DNA of 54,635 bases from an uncultured Thermomicrobiaceae bacterium (GCA_938082375.1 CALKCJ010000046.1:1-54635); one strand, 5' to 3'. Numbered from the stretch's first letter, positions 16,256 through 25,901 are shown. A program made the numbers and translations. Notes: generated from the sequence alone by a model not told the origin.

Positions 16256-17827
16256 ATGAGGACGGTACACCGCGAGCCTCACGACCTTCATGTAGCCGTT
16301 CGCAAGATGCGCTGGCGGCTCGGTACCGAGTTATTGCTGCGCCTCCTGCTCTACGCCGTCGGCGCCGGGCTGCTGGTCGCCTCGCTCACCCGCTCGCTCG
16401 CTGTCGCCTTCGCGCTGGGCATCCCCGGTGCTGTGGTACTGGGCACACTGCTCCTCCCGCCACTGGCCGCACTCGTGGTCGCCCTGCTGTGCTGGCCTTC
16501 GGCGATCCAGACCGCGCGGTCGGTCGATCGCCTCTTCGGCCTGCGCGAGCGCCTCGCGACCGCGGTCGAGCTGACGGAGCACCCTGAAGCGTTGCGTCGA
16601 GCTCGTCTCGCCTGGCTCCAGGTACGGGACGCCGCACAGGCCGCCGCGGAGGTGAGCCAGCGCTGGCCGCCACTGGTCGACCGGATCCGCCGCGAGCTCA
16701 TCGTTGCCGCCACCTTCGTCTTCCTGGCAACCGTGCTCCTCGCGCTCCCGCACCTCGGACTGAGCAAGCTGGGCCAGGTACTGCCGTGGGGAGGCCCCGC
16801 CCAGCCGGTGCTTACCGAGAACGGGTTGGTCGCGCCCGATATCGACACACTCGAGCAGCCGGTGAGCGCGCTGCCGGAGAGCCGGATCGACGAGCTGCGC
16901 GCTGCCGACCCAGCGGCAGCGCAGGCGACGGAGCAGATCGCGGTCCAGCGCCGTGCACTCAGCCGGCTGGCGCAGGCCCTCGGCGAGGTCTCCGTCGGGC
17001 AGGCGGCGGCGCAGGCGATCCAGCAGGGCGACTACCAGACCGCCGCCTCCGAGCTCGCCCAGCTGGCCGAGAACCTCGACCAGCTCTCGCCGGAAGCCAA
17101 GCAGCGGCTCGCCGCCGCGCTCGCCCAGGCGGCGCAAGACCCGAGCAGCCAGGGTTCCCGGCTGGCCGAGCTGGAGCAACGGGTGGCCGAGGCGCTCGTG
17201 GGAGCCCAGTACGACGCGCAGCGCCGCGCGCTCGAGGAGCTCGCCCAGGAACTTGCCCGCATGGTCCCGTCAGCCACCAGCCCGGGAGGCGATCCACCTG
17301 ATGAGCTGTTCGAGGACTACCTGGTGTCGGGCGGAACCGACAGCAGCGGCACCGCGGGAAGCGCCGAGGGCGCTTCTGGTGCTGGTGGCGAACGCTGGCA
17401 GGACGGTCGAGCCACCGCTGGCGGTACCGAAGGGGGAAGTGGAACGGGCAGCGCGGGCCAGACGGCGGAGCCTCCCAGCCTCACAAGCGGAACCGTCGAG
17501 CCGAGCCAGCCAGCTGGCACCCAGGCCAGCGGGGGTGGCGAGCGGCCAGTGATGAACCTCGATCAGGCAGCGCCGAGGCTGGAGGTCAGCGGCACGCCGG
17601 TCGAAGTCCCGGCCCAGCTCACCCTCGGGAGCAGTGACCCACTTCCGGCCGGAGGACGTGCCCGGCCGGCGGTGTCGGTCACGAGCCCGGTAGACGTAGC
17701 GCCGGGCGCGAGCAGCGACGCACCTGCACTGAAGCCGCTCGCGCCCGAGCAGAACCTCGTTCCTGGCGACCGTCAGGGGCTGATCCGAGAGTATTTCAAC
17801 GGAGAAGGACGCGAGAGCTCGCCATGA
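16256..17827 (+). CDS. Membrane protein heading the MoxR/VWA operon (DUF4175-like)
   Basis: 523 residues. Membrane segments lie at about 24-43, 49-80 and 147-166. Between them is SVDRLFGLRERLATAVEL, a motif seen in DUF4175-like and related proteins encoded beside MoxR genes. Residues about 200-345 are helical, Gln/Ala-rich and probably coiled coil. The rest (about 350-500) is Gly/Ser/Thr-rich and disordered, ending in a short DRQGLIREYFNG motif. The ATG at 16256 is one of several close starts and its ribosome binding site is weak. The stop overlaps the MoxR start (ATGA), so the genes are coupled. The likely role is a membrane or periplasmic component working with the ATPase and VWA proteins. 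The family label is tentative. Confidence 0.75.
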   Translation: MRTVHREPHDLHVAVRKMRWRLGTELLLRLLLYAVGAGLLVASLTRSLAVAFALGIPGAVVLGTLLLPPLAALVVALLCWPSAIQTARSVDRLFGLRERLATAVELTEHPEALRRARLAWLQVRDAAQAAAEVSQRWPPLVDRIRRELIVAATFVFLATVLLALPHLGLSKLGQVLPWGGPAQPVLTENGLVAPDIDTLEQPVSALPESRIDELRAADPAAAQATEQIAVQRRALSRLAQALGEVSVGQAAAQAIQQGDYQTAASELAQLAENLDQLSPEAKQRLAAALAQAAQDPSSQGSRLAELEQRVAEALVGAQYDAQRRALEELAQELARMVPSATSPGGDPPDELFEDYLVSGGTDSSGTAGSAEGASGAGGERWQDGRATAGGTEGGSGTGSAGQTAEPPSLTSGTVEPSQPAGTQASGGGERPVMNLDQAAPRLEVSGTPVEVPAQLTLGSSDPLPAGGRARPAVSVTSPVDVAPGASSDAPALKPLAPEQNLVPGDRQGLIREYFNGEGRESSP

Positions 17828-18822
17828 TCCATCAACCGCGCACACAAGCCGAGGTCGACCGTCTGCGTGAGACCGTGCTCGCACTCGAGCACCAGGTCGC
17901 ACACGTCATCGTCGGCCAGCACGAGGTCGTGCGGGGGGTAACGATTGCCCTGCTCGCTGGCGGTCACGTGCTGCTCGAAGGCCTCCCGGGGCTCGGCAAG
18001 ACGATGCTGGTTCGAAGCTTCGCGCAGGCGCTTCGTCTCCGTGACAGCCGCATCCAGTTCACCCCCGACCTGATGCCGGCTGACGTCACCGGTACGAATG
18101 TGCTCGTCGAGCGCGAAGACGGGCGTCGGATGTTCGAGTTTCAGCCGGGGCCTATCTTCGCAAATCTCGTGCTGGCCGACGAGATCAACCGTGCCACACC
18201 GAAGACCCAGGCGGCGTTGCTTGAGGCGATGCAAGAAGGTCGGGTCACCGTCGGTGGCAACAGTCACCAGCTTCCACGACCGTTCTTCGTGCTCGCCACC
18301 CAGAACCCGATCGAGCTGGAGGGCACCTATCCTCTCCCCGAGGCGGAGCTGGATCGCTTCTTCTTCAAGCTCCAGGTCGGCTTCCCCTCACGGCAGGAGC
18401 TGGTCGAGATCGTGCAGCGCACCACCGGCCCCGATGGCCACCGCCCACAGCCGATCGCCGACGCGCAGGTCATCCTGGGGCTGCAGGAACTGGTGCGGGA
18501 AGTGCCAGCGGCCAGCCATGTCGTCGACTACGCCGCGCGGATCGTGCTGGCCACGCATCCTGACCTGCCGGCTGCTCCCGAAGCGACCCGACGCTTTATC
18601 CGGCTCGGGGCGAGCCCGCGGGCGGCGCAGGCTCTCGTGCTCGCCGGTAAGATCCATGCGCTCCTGGCTGGCCGCTTCAACGTATCGTACGAGGACGTGC
18701 GCCGCGTGGCTGTCCCAGCGCTTCGCCACCGGCTCATCCTCACCTACGAGGCGCAGGTGAACGGTGTCACGGCCGATGCGGTCATCCGCCAGATCCTGGC
18801 GCGCGTGACCGAAGAGGCGTGA
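17824..18822 (+). CDS. MoxR family AAA+ ATPase
   Basis: 332 residues. It has Walker A GLPGLGKTM (about residue 56), Walker B VLADEINRATPKTQAALLEAM, and the MoxR marks VTGTNVLVE, FEFQPGPIFANLVL, ATQNPIELEGTYPLPEAELDRF. MoxR ATPases act as cytoplasmic chaperones that use VWA partner proteins to insert cofactors or assemble complexes. It is the second gene of a five-gene operon with a membrane protein, DUF58, BatA-like and VWA proteins. The start overlaps the previous stop by 4 bases. All catalytic motifs appear intact, so it should be active. The client of this complex cannot be predicted from the window. Confidence 0.95.
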   Translation: MIHQPRTQAEVDRLRETVLALEHQVAHVIVGQHEVVRGVTIALLAGGHVLLEGLPGLGKTMLVRSFAQALRLRDSRIQFTPDLMPADVTGTNVLVEREDGRRMFEFQPGPIFANLVLADEINRATPKTQAALLEAMQEGRVTVGGNSHQLPRPFFVLATQNPIELEGTYPLPEAELDRFFFKLQVGFPSRQELVEIVQRTTGPDGHRPQPIADAQVILGLQELVREVPAASHVVDYAARIVLATHPDLPAAPEATRRFIRLGASPRAAQALVLAGKIHALLAGRFNVSYEDVRRVAVPALRHRLILTYEAQVNGVTADAVIRQILARVTEEA

Positions 18823-18876
18823 TCGGCAGCGCGCGGCCGGCCTACGCCTTGCCGCACAGCGAAACGGAGCCGACCG

Positions 18877-19851
18877 GTGCGAACTCCTTTCTCCCTTGTA
18901 GCGAGAGGCAGAGCGACCGTCGCCCGTCTGTGGGCTCGACCGCCGGCCGACCGCCCCACCGTCCACCTCAGCGGGCACCCGTGGCACCGGTTCGACCGGC
19001 TCGCGCTGGTAGGCCGCCGACCTGCCTCGGCCGGCCCGGGTGGCGAGCACCGTAGCCGGCTGCGCACCCCGGCGATCGACTTCTGCGATCATCGCGCCTA
19101 CCAGATCGGCGATGACCCGCGGTGGATCGACTGGAACGTCTACGGTCGCCTTGGTACCCTGCAGGTGAAGGTCACCGAGGCAGAAGAACGGCTCCACCTC
19201 TTCCTGGTGCTCGACTGCTCGGCCTCGATGGACTGGGGCGAGCCGAGCAAGCTCGGGCGCGCGGTCGAGGTGGTCGCTGGTCTCGCCTACATTGGCTTGC
19301 GGCAAGCAGCAGTGGTGCGCATCCTCCGCCTGGGGGAGCAGCTCCACGCGCTCGGCCCGGTTACCGGCCGTACCCGCTTCCCCGAGGTGCTCCGCTTCCT
19401 CGCCTCGACCGCACCGGGTGGCTGCGTGGCCCTGACCGAGGAACTCGCCCGGCTCCCAGCCACGCTCCCGCGCGGCGCACACCCGATCCAGCCACTCGTC
19501 ATCCTCGTCTCTGACCTGCTGGTCGCCGAACCAAGCGAGCTCGGCCGTGCCTTCGATGCCTTGCTCAGTGGAGGGGCCGACCTGGCGGTGATCCATCTGC
19601 TGAGCCTGCAGGAAGAGGCACCTGACCCGCTCGGCGAAGTCGAGCTGGTCGACGCGGAGACCGGCGAGATTCTCGATATCGGCCTAAACCTGGAGACAGT
19701 CGAGGCCTACCGAGACCGGCTGTCGGCCTGGCTCGGGGAGATCGAGCGCCTGTGTGCCCAGCGCGACCTCCGCTACGCGCGCGTGCGCACGGATCGGCCG
19801 CTCGACTCCCTTCTGATCGAGGACTTGCGGCATGTGCAGCTCGTGAGGTGA
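18877..19851 (+). CDS. DUF58 domain protein with VWA fold
   Basis: 324 residues. The DUF58 signature is seen at about residues 70-90 (RAYQIGDDPRWIDWNVYGRLG), followed by a VWA-type segment with metal-binding DCSASMDW at about 114-121. DUF58 proteins sit next to MoxR ATPases and are thought to be their adaptor or substrate-binding partners. The first 60 residues look less conserved, so the true start could lie downstream of GTG 18877, but the whole frame has good codon use. It is separated from moxR by 54 bases and from the next gene by 3. No membrane segment is obvious, unlike many DUF58 proteins, so it may be cytoplasmic. Confidence 0.9.
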   Translation: MRTPFSLVARGRATVARLWARPPADRPTVHLSGHPWHRFDRLALVGRRPASAGPGGEHRSRLRTPAIDFCDHRAYQIGDDPRWIDWNVYGRLGTLQVKVTEAEERLHLFLVLDCSASMDWGEPSKLGRAVEVVAGLAYIGLRQAAVVRILRLGEQLHALGPVTGRTRFPEVLRFLASTAPGGCVALTEELARLPATLPRGAHPIQPLVILVSDLLVAEPSELGRAFDALLSGGADLAVIHLLSLQEEAPDPLGEVELVDAETGEILDIGLNLETVEAYRDRLSAWLGEIERLCAQRDLRYARVRTDRPLDSLLIEDLRHVQLVR

Positions 19852-19854
19852 GCT

Positions 19855-21717
19855 GTGCTGTTCCTCGCCCCCCTGGCGCTCGCGCTCGCCTTCGTCCTGC
19901 CGGTCTCCATCTTCCTGTTGCACCTGCTGCGCGGCGGCCGGTGGCGGGTGCGCGTGTCGGCCACCTTCCTTTGGGCTGGTCTGGCCCCGAGCGTCGCAGG
20001 CCACGCGCGCCGGCGGCTTCCTCGTCTGACCCTACTCGTCCTGCTCCAGCTCGGCGCAGCCGCACTGAGCGGCCTCGTGCTGGCCCGCCCGGCGACACCG
20101 CTCGACGAGCCAGTGCAGCACGTCGTGCTGGTGCTCGATGCTTCCGCCAGCATGCAGGCAACCGATGTACGACCGAGCCGATTCGAGGCGGCACGGACGC
20201 GCGCGCTCGACGCCTTGTCGCACCTGCGGCCAGAGGATAAGGTCAGCCTGGTGCGTGCTGGGCCGAGCGCGACCCTGCTCGCCAGCGGCTCACCCGACGA
20301 GGTGCGCGAGACCTTGTACCGAGTCCAAGCCGGTGACGGTTCCGGCGCGCTCCGCGAAGCGATCGCGCTGGCCTCTCAGCTGGCTGCCCATACCCCCGGC
20401 CTGCTCGAGCGGATTCTTGTCTTCACCGATGGCGCCTTTCCGCCGCTCGAGCCGATCGGAGCGCTCGCTGCCCCTGTTGAGTTCGTGCCTATCGAGGCCA
20501 GCCCTGACCCCGGTAACCAGGCGATCGTCAACGTCCAGATGCGCGCTCAACCCTCGTTTCCTGACCGCCGCGTGGTGTACATCGAACTGGCCAACCTGGG
20601 CGCCAAGCCAGCGATGCTCCCCGTAGGGCTGCTCGACGCCGCGACCGGGCGCGAGTTCGCCCGGCCAGTTGTCGAGCTGCCGGCGAACAGCACTGGTCGC
20701 CTGCTGGTCGAGCTGCCGACCGAGCTATCGCGTCTTTCCGTCGTACTCGAACGCTCCCAGCACGACGCACTCCCCCTGGACGACCGGGTCGAGGTCGATA
20801 CCCCGCTTCTGGGCACCCGGTCGCTGCGCGTGCTCCTCGTCTCGCCCACGCCCACGGCGCTCCAGCAGGCACTCGAGGCCATCCCGACTGTCCAGCTAGC
20901 GGTCGTCGCGCCCGACGCCTACCCGGTTGCTGGCTCGGGCGCCGAACTCACGGTCTTCGACAGCTTTGTGCCCAGTGAGCTCCCGCGGAGTCCTTCACTG
21001 CTCGTCAACCCCCCTGTAGGCAACCGTCTTCTCCCTGTCCTCGGCACGTTCACTGCCGCTCGCCTGACGCTAGCTGAGACCGGACACCCGCTGCTCCGCG
21101 GCGTCGACCTGGCAGCCCTCAGCGGCACCTCCGCCAAGCGCCTGGCCCGTGTGCCCTGGGCGCGTCCCGTGGTGGCGACCGTTGACGGGCCGCTGATCCT
21201 GGAGGGCCACCACCGTGGTTTCCCTGTGGTCGTCTTCGCGTTCGACCCCGCGTCGTCGGGGCTGGACAAGTCGCTCGCCTTCCCGCTACTGGTCAGCAAC
21301 GCCGTGGCACAGCTCAGCGCCCACCGCTCGGGGTTGGCGGTCTCGCCCGGCGAGCCGGTGGAACTGCCCGCCCCGAGCGGAGCGCGCGCCCTCCTGGTCC
21401 GCCCAGATGGTCGCCGGCAGCGCCTCGAACCGGCTGGTGGCCGGCTCTGGATCCGCGAGACCGAGCGAGTCGGCCGCTACCTCGTGCTCGATGAGGCGAA
21501 CGAGCAGGTAGTCCTCGCTTCGTTCTCCGTGAACCTGTTCGATCGCGCCGAGTCGGACATCCGTCCACGAGGCGATCTAGCCCCGCTCCCAGCGACTCTC
21601 CCGGCGGTCGCCGACCCTGCGGGCGAGCTGTCGGTACGGGAGTGGTGGCGACTGCTGACCGCGGCTCTGCTCGTGGTACTCGGGATCGAGTGGCTGGTGT
21701 TCGCGCGTCGCGGTTGA
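19855..21717 (+). CDS. BatA-like membrane protein with VWA domain
   Basis: 620 residues. It begins with the BatA N-terminal membrane module: a segment at 1-24 (LFLAPLALALAFVLPVSIFLLHLL), a short RGGRWRVRVSATFLW loop and a second segment at about 58-80. A VWA domain follows with the metal-dependent adhesion site DASAS at about 94-98. The middle part is beta-rich and probably outside the membrane, and a last segment lies at about 597-616 (LTAALLVVLGIEWLVFARR). The GTG start has GAGGTGAG directly upstream, 3 bases after the DUF58 stop. It fits as the membrane receptor of the MoxR complex. Confidence 0.9.
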   Translation: MLFLAPLALALAFVLPVSIFLLHLLRGGRWRVRVSATFLWAGLAPSVAGHARRRLPRLTLLVLLQLGAAALSGLVLARPATPLDEPVQHVVLVLDASASMQATDVRPSRFEAARTRALDALSHLRPEDKVSLVRAGPSATLLASGSPDEVRETLYRVQAGDGSGALREAIALASQLAAHTPGLLERILVFTDGAFPPLEPIGALAAPVEFVPIEASPDPGNQAIVNVQMRAQPSFPDRRVVYIELANLGAKPAMLPVGLLDAATGREFARPVVELPANSTGRLLVELPTELSRLSVVLERSQHDALPLDDRVEVDTPLLGTRSLRVLLVSPTPTALQQALEAIPTVQLAVVAPDAYPVAGSGAELTVFDSFVPSELPRSPSLLVNPPVGNRLLPVLGTFTAARLTLAETGHPLLRGVDLAALSGTSAKRLARVPWARPVVATVDGPLILEGHHRGFPVVVFAFDPASSGLDKSLAFPLLVSNAVAQLSAHRSGLAVSPGEPVELPAPSGARALLVRPDGRRQRLEPAGGRLWIRETERVGRYLVLDEANEQVVLASFSVNLFDRAESDIRPRGDLAPLPATLPAVADPAGELSVREWWRLLTAALLVVLGIEWLVFARRG

Positions 21718-21767
21718 CGCGCCCAGCCCGCGCCAGCGGCCGAGGGGAAAGCCGAGATCGGTGACGC

Positions 21768-24446
21768 ATGGACAGATTCACAACACTCCAGTTCGACGAC
21801 CCGCTGCTGCTCTTGGCGCTCCCGCCGGTGCTGGCGGCAGTACTTACCCTGGCCCGCAAGCGGCTACGGGCCATGCCGGCCGTCCAGCGCCGAGCGACAC
21901 TCGCGCTCCGCTCGCTGATCGTCACGCTGCTGATCCTCGCGCTCGCCGGCCCGTCGCTCACCCATCTCAGGCCGATCCGCAACGTTGTGTTCGCGATCGA
22001 CGTGTCGGACAGCGTCAGCCCCCAGCAGCAGGCTTGGGCGTGGGCGTGGGTCAGCCAGGCCGCTGCTGCGCTGGGTTCGGACAGCCGGTCGACGGTCGTC
22101 GAGTTCGGGCAGTGGGCGCAGCTCGCGGCGCCGGGAGGGACGTCACCGGCGGGTCGCGAAACGGACATCGAGCGAGCCATTCTGCTGGCGCGCAGCGTGC
22201 TGGGCTGGCGCGAGTCGAGCGCTGGCGAGATCGTGCTGCTGACCGACGGCTGGGAGACGACGGGGAACGCTGTCCGGGCGGCCTGGCGGGTGGTACCGGA
22301 CGGCGTCGCGATCTCCTACGTACCTCTCAGCCTGGCGGGCCTGCCGCCGGAAGTGACTATCGCGGCGCTAGAGGCACCGGTGTTTGCTCGCGCTGGCGAC
22401 CTGCTCGACATCGCGGTCGTCCTGCACAGTACTGGGCGAATCCCTGCTGTCCTGCGCGTCTCACTCGATGGGCAGGTCACGGCCGAACAGCAGGTAATGC
22501 TCCAAGCCGGCATCAACCGCGTCCAGGCCACGCTCTGGCTGCCCGCTCCCGGGTTTCACGATATCGTCGCCGAGGTTCTGCCCGCGCACGATACCCGTAC
22601 CGACAATAACCGGCTGGCCGTCCCCAGTGTGGCCAAGGAGCCGGGGCGGGTACTCGTGCTCGAGCACGAGCCGGGCCAGGCTGCGCACCTGGTCGAGATC
22701 CTACGAGCGGATGGCCTCAACGTGCAGGTGCAGCCCTCGGGCGAGATCCCGCCGATGACCGAGCCACTGGCCGGCTTTGATGCCGCCGTGCTGGTCGACA
22801 CGCCGGCCACCAACCTCACACTCGACCAGCAGAAGACGCTCCAACTCTTCGTACGTGACTTGGGGCGCGGCCTGGTCGTCGTCGGCGGGCCGCGTAGCTA
22901 CGGCCCTGGTGGCTACGAGGGCTCAGTGCTCGATACTATACTACCGGTCTCGAGCCGGCCGCCGGAGCGGCCTGAGCGCAGCAGCGTGGCCCTCTTCCTC
23001 GTGCTCGACAAGTCTGGCAGTATGGCCTCCGCCTGGTCGAACGAGGCGTCGAAGCTGGCAATGGCTCGCGAGGCTGCCATCCAGGCCGTCGGGCTGCTCC
23101 AGCGTGGTGACGTGATCGGGATCATCGCCTTCGACTCAGAGTACCAGTGGATCGTACCGACGACGCGCATCGAGAGCGCCGACGACATCGCGGCGATCCA
23201 GCAGCGGATCAGCGCCCTCGAGAGCGGCGGTGGTACCTCGATCCTGCCACCGCTCCAGGCTGCCTACGAGGCTGCCGCCCGGGTCGACGCGCGCTTGAAG
23301 CACATCGTGCTCCTCACCGACGGGCAGTCGGGCGATCGCGGCTATGAGGCTCTGCTCCGGCGGATGGAACCGGAGGAAATCACGCTCTCGACCGTCGCCA
23401 TCGGTTCCGATGCGGATACCGAGCTGCTGGCCCGGCTGGCTGAGCTCGGCGGTGGGCGCTACCACTTCACCGAGCGCAGTACCCAAGTACCTCGGATCGC
23501 CACTCAGGAGACTTCGATCCTGATCCGCAGCGCCGTCGTCGAGAGCGAGGTCGCGCCTCAGCCGGCAGCCCCCAGCCCGCTGCTGCGCACGCTGCGCGGC
23601 GAGTTGCCGCTGCTCGACGGCTACGTCGCAACGACTCCCCGCCAGCGGGCGGTCACCGCGCTCCAGACGGCCGAGGGCGATCCCCTGCTCGCGCACTGGC
23701 AGTATGGCCTCGGGCGCGTCATCGCCTGGATGTCAGACGTATCGCCGAGCGGCTGGTCGAGCCGGTGGCTCGATCCCTCGTGGGCCGAGGCGGCGCTGTT
23801 CTGGCCACAGCTCGTGCGTTGGTCGATGCCGGCACCGACCCGCGCGGACTTCCTCGTCACTGCCAGGCCTGAGCCTGGTGGACACCGCGTGCTGTTGCGC
23901 GTGGAGAGCCTGCGGGAAGATGGCACCTTCGCCAACGGACTGGACACTCGCGCGACGATCGCCTTACCTGACGAGGGCGCACGCGAGGTCGTCTTGCCCC
24001 AGCGGGCACCCGGAGTCTATGAGCAGACACTCGCCGTCGAGCGGCCAGGGAGCTACCGGGTGCTCTTTCGCCAGCGGCAAGGCGATCACGTCGTCAAGGA
24101 AGAACTGGCTGCCTTCGGCATCGCGTCACCCGGGCTGGAGGGGCGGACAGCGGGTGCCAACACCACCCTGCTGCGCCAGCTCGCCGAGAGTACTGGCGGC
24201 CGCGAGCTGCGCCGGCCCACCGAACTCACCGCCAGTCCGGTCGTTGCCCGGCTGGAGGAGCGGCTGGCGCTGTGGCCCTGGCTCGTCGCGGCGGCGGCAT
24301 CGCTTTTCCCGCTCGACGTCGCCGCGCGGCGTCTGAGCTGGCCGGCACGACGACCGAAGTCCGGGACATACAGCGCACCACTCGTCGCGGGAAGCCAGCC
24401 GGCGCGCGAGCGCGAGACTGCGAGGGGCGGGCGCGACGGGGCGTGA
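21768..24446 (+). CDS. Large membrane VWA protein with two MIDAS-like sites
   Basis: 892 residues, last gene of the MoxR/VWA operon. Membrane segments at about 10-30 and 44-63 are followed by a VWA-like domain with DVSDS at 78-82. A region with glutamine-amidotransferase-like character (AVLVDTPATNLTL, RGLVVVGGPRSYGPGGYEGS) precedes a second VWA domain with MIDAS DKSGS near residue 413. A C-terminal segment near 833-853 may cross the membrane. Such proteins (batch with DUF1355-type sequence) act with MoxR ATPases at the membrane. The ATG at 21768 begins about 50 bases after the previous stop. The tail after 853 is Arg-rich and presumably cytoplasmic. Confidence 0.88.
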   Translation: MDRFTTLQFDDPLLLLALPPVLAAVLTLARKRLRAMPAVQRRATLALRSLIVTLLILALAGPSLTHLRPIRNVVFAIDVSDSVSPQQQAWAWAWVSQAAAALGSDSRSTVVEFGQWAQLAAPGGTSPAGRETDIERAILLARSVLGWRESSAGEIVLLTDGWETTGNAVRAAWRVVPDGVAISYVPLSLAGLPPEVTIAALEAPVFARAGDLLDIAVVLHSTGRIPAVLRVSLDGQVTAEQQVMLQAGINRVQATLWLPAPGFHDIVAEVLPAHDTRTDNNRLAVPSVAKEPGRVLVLEHEPGQAAHLVEILRADGLNVQVQPSGEIPPMTEPLAGFDAAVLVDTPATNLTLDQQKTLQLFVRDLGRGLVVVGGPRSYGPGGYEGSVLDTILPVSSRPPERPERSSVALFLVLDKSGSMASAWSNEASKLAMAREAAIQAVGLLQRGDVIGIIAFDSEYQWIVPTTRIESADDIAAIQQRISALESGGGTSILPPLQAAYEAAARVDARLKHIVLLTDGQSGDRGYEALLRRMEPEEITLSTVAIGSDADTELLARLAELGGGRYHFTERSTQVPRIATQETSILIRSAVVESEVAPQPAAPSPLLRTLRGELPLLDGYVATTPRQRAVTALQTAEGDPLLAHWQYGLGRVIAWMSDVSPSGWSSRWLDPSWAEAALFWPQLVRWSMPAPTRADFLVTARPEPGGHRVLLRVESLREDGTFANGLDTRATIALPDEGAREVVLPQRAPGVYEQTLAVERPGSYRVLFRQRQGDHVVKEELAAFGIASPGLEGRTAGANTTLLRQLAESTGGRELRRPTELTASPVVARLEERLALWPWLVAAAASLFPLDVAARRLSWPARRPKSGTYSAPLVAGSQPARERETARGGRDGA

Positions 24447-24475
24447 CCGCCAGCTCGTTAATCACTACCCCGCAA

Positions 24476-24527
24476 GCACCCCAGCCCCGCTCCTTCCCTT
24501 GAGAGGAGAGTCCGTCGAGAGGGGTGC
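24476..24527. terminator. Imperfect hairpin between convergent genes
   Basis: Arms GCACCCC (24476-24482) and GGGGTGC (24521-24527) surround an inner CTCC/GGAG pair. It lies between the end of the VWA operon and the convergent small membrane protein gene. It resembles a worn copy of the palindromes at 35829-35890 and 43359-43418. A role in termination is only suggested by position. Confidence 0.35.
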
Positions 24528-24581
24528 GGTGAGAGCCCGTGTCCGTCGTGCGCCCGGTGCGCGTGTGGCCTGGAGCGTGGG

Positions 24582-24992
24582 TCACGCGGGGCTGGCGAGC
24601 TGCTGGCGGAAGAGCGAGCGTGTGACCTGGCTCAAGTACGGGAATTCAACCTGTCCGGCTGAGTACGTCTTGTAGGCGTAGTAGAGCCCCAGCGCAAGTG
24701 GCAGGAAATACCCCACCCACAGGATGCATCCCAAGGGTGGCACCACTGCCGTGAGCACGATCGTCACACAGGTGTAGAGAATGAAGAAGATGACCGCAAC
24801 CCCGCCGAAGACGAGCCCTTGGAAAGCGTGAATCCGGTTAAAGGCGCTGTTCTTCATCTCGGTGACGAGGACGACGATCGGCACGATAAACCAGAAGATG
24901 TATCCGAGTGCCGAGATCAGCTTATCGTTGTCGGTCGCCGGTTGTATCCCGGCAAAGCTCTCTTGCGGGCCTGTCATTCCCTGGCTGCTCAT
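24582..24992 (-). CDS. Small DUF4870/Tic20-like membrane protein
   Basis: 136 residues with three to four membrane segments: LISALGYIFWFIVPIVVLVTE, a second and third in LVFGGVAVIFFILYTCVTIVLTAVVPPL, and CILWVGYFLPLALGLYYAYKTY. The pattern D-K-L-I-S-A-L-x-Y, then F-x-R-x-H-A-x-Q-G-L-V, is that of the DUF4870 (chloroplast import component Tic20-like) family. The ATG at 24992 follows GGAGGGATCACC, so the longer upstream frame is rejected. It is a single gene by strand, with radC 130 bases upstream. Function is unknown. Confidence 0.85.
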   Translation of the reverse strand: MSSQGMTGPQESFAGIQPATDNDKLISALGYIFWFIVPIVVLVTEMKNSAFNRIHAFQGLVFGGVAVIFFILYTCVTIVLTAVVPPLGCILWVGYFLPLALGLYYAYKTYSAGQVEFPYLSQVTRSLFRQQLASPA

Positions 24993-25124
24993 GGTGATCC
25001 CTCCAGGCCTATTCAGTGATATGTCCACTGCACCGACCGAACCTGCGCCCTCTCGACGCGGCTCGTTGAACGCTGCTCTCCTCCTCTCCAAGTCGAGCCG
25101 GGTACTCTGCACACCCGCGGCCGC

Positions 25125-25901
25125 TCAGCGCGATCCGTTCCCCGAAAAGCCCAGACCGAGGCGCCGCAGCGAACGGAAATCTCCCTGCCCGATAACGAGG
25201 TGGTCGAGCACCTCGATGCCTAACAGCTCCCCGGCCTGCACCACGCTCGCAGTGAGGGTGATATCTGCCCGTGAGGGCGTGGGGTCGCCCGAGGGGTGGT
25301 TGTGCAGCAGCATGATTGCGGGCGCATTGTGGCGGATCGCGTCCTTGAACACCTCGGCCACGCGCACCTGGGCGCCGCTGACATTCCCCTGAGAGACGGT
25401 GACCGTGCGGAGCACCCGGTTCTTGGCGTCGAGCAAGAGCACCCGGAGGTGTTCCTGCTCCAGGGTCGCCATATTCGCCCCGGCCACGGCGTAGGCGTCC
25501 TCCGGTGTCCGGATGACGGGACGTTCCTCAGGTTGGGCCAGAGTCAGCCGCCGCCCCAGCTCCAGGGCAGCCTTCAGCTTCGCCGCCTTGGCCTCGCCCA
25601 GCCCGTGGGCCCGGCGCAGCGTCTCCAGGTCGACCCGGGCCAGTCCGGCCAGCCCACTGTGCTCCACCAGCAGCCGCTGCGCCAGCTCGAGCACCGATTC
25701 ACCCCTGGTGCCGGTGTTGAGGACGACGGCTAGTAGCTCGGCGTTCGTGAGCGCACCGGCGCCATACCGCAGCAGGCGTTCGCGCGGCCGCTCGTCGGGT
25801 GGCAACTCCTTGACGGTGAGATGGTAGCGGTTTCGGCCCTCGACCACGCGCTGCACACAACCTCCAGGCTCGCGAAGAAGACGCCGCAGTATCGCCTGCA
25901 C
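25125..25901 (-). CDS. radC: RadC family protein (JAB/MPN metalloprotease fold)
   Basis: 258 residues. The N-terminal helix-hairpin-helix-like part has KELPPDERPRERLLRYGAGALTNAELLAVVL, and the C-terminal JAB domain has the zinc signature LLHNHPSGDPTPSRADI with an upstream catalytic Glu in the MATLEQEHLRVLLLD block. RadC is often linked to DNA repair by name, although its real function is not settled. GTG 25901 has AGGGGA upstream; GTG 25856 or 25847 are possible since homology starts near residue 31. It precedes a small membrane protein gene on the same strand. Confidence 0.92.
   Translation of the reverse strand: MQAILRRLLREPGGCVQRVVEGRNRYHLTVKELPPDERPRERLLRYGAGALTNAELLAVVLNTGTRGESVLELAQRLLVEHSGLAGLARVDLETLRRAHGLGEAKAAKLKAALELGRRLTLAQPEERPVIRTPEDAYAVAGANMATLEQEHLRVLLLDAKNRVLRTVTVSQGNVSGAQVRVAEVFKDAIRHNAPAIMLLHNHPSGDPTPSRADITLTASVVQAGELLGIEVLDHLVIGQGDFRSLRRLGLGFSGNGSR

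Noticed and set aside
25021-25112. Longer N-terminus for the DUF4870 protein
   Set aside because: A strong GGAGGG site directly precedes ATG 24992, and the upstream residues look non-coding.
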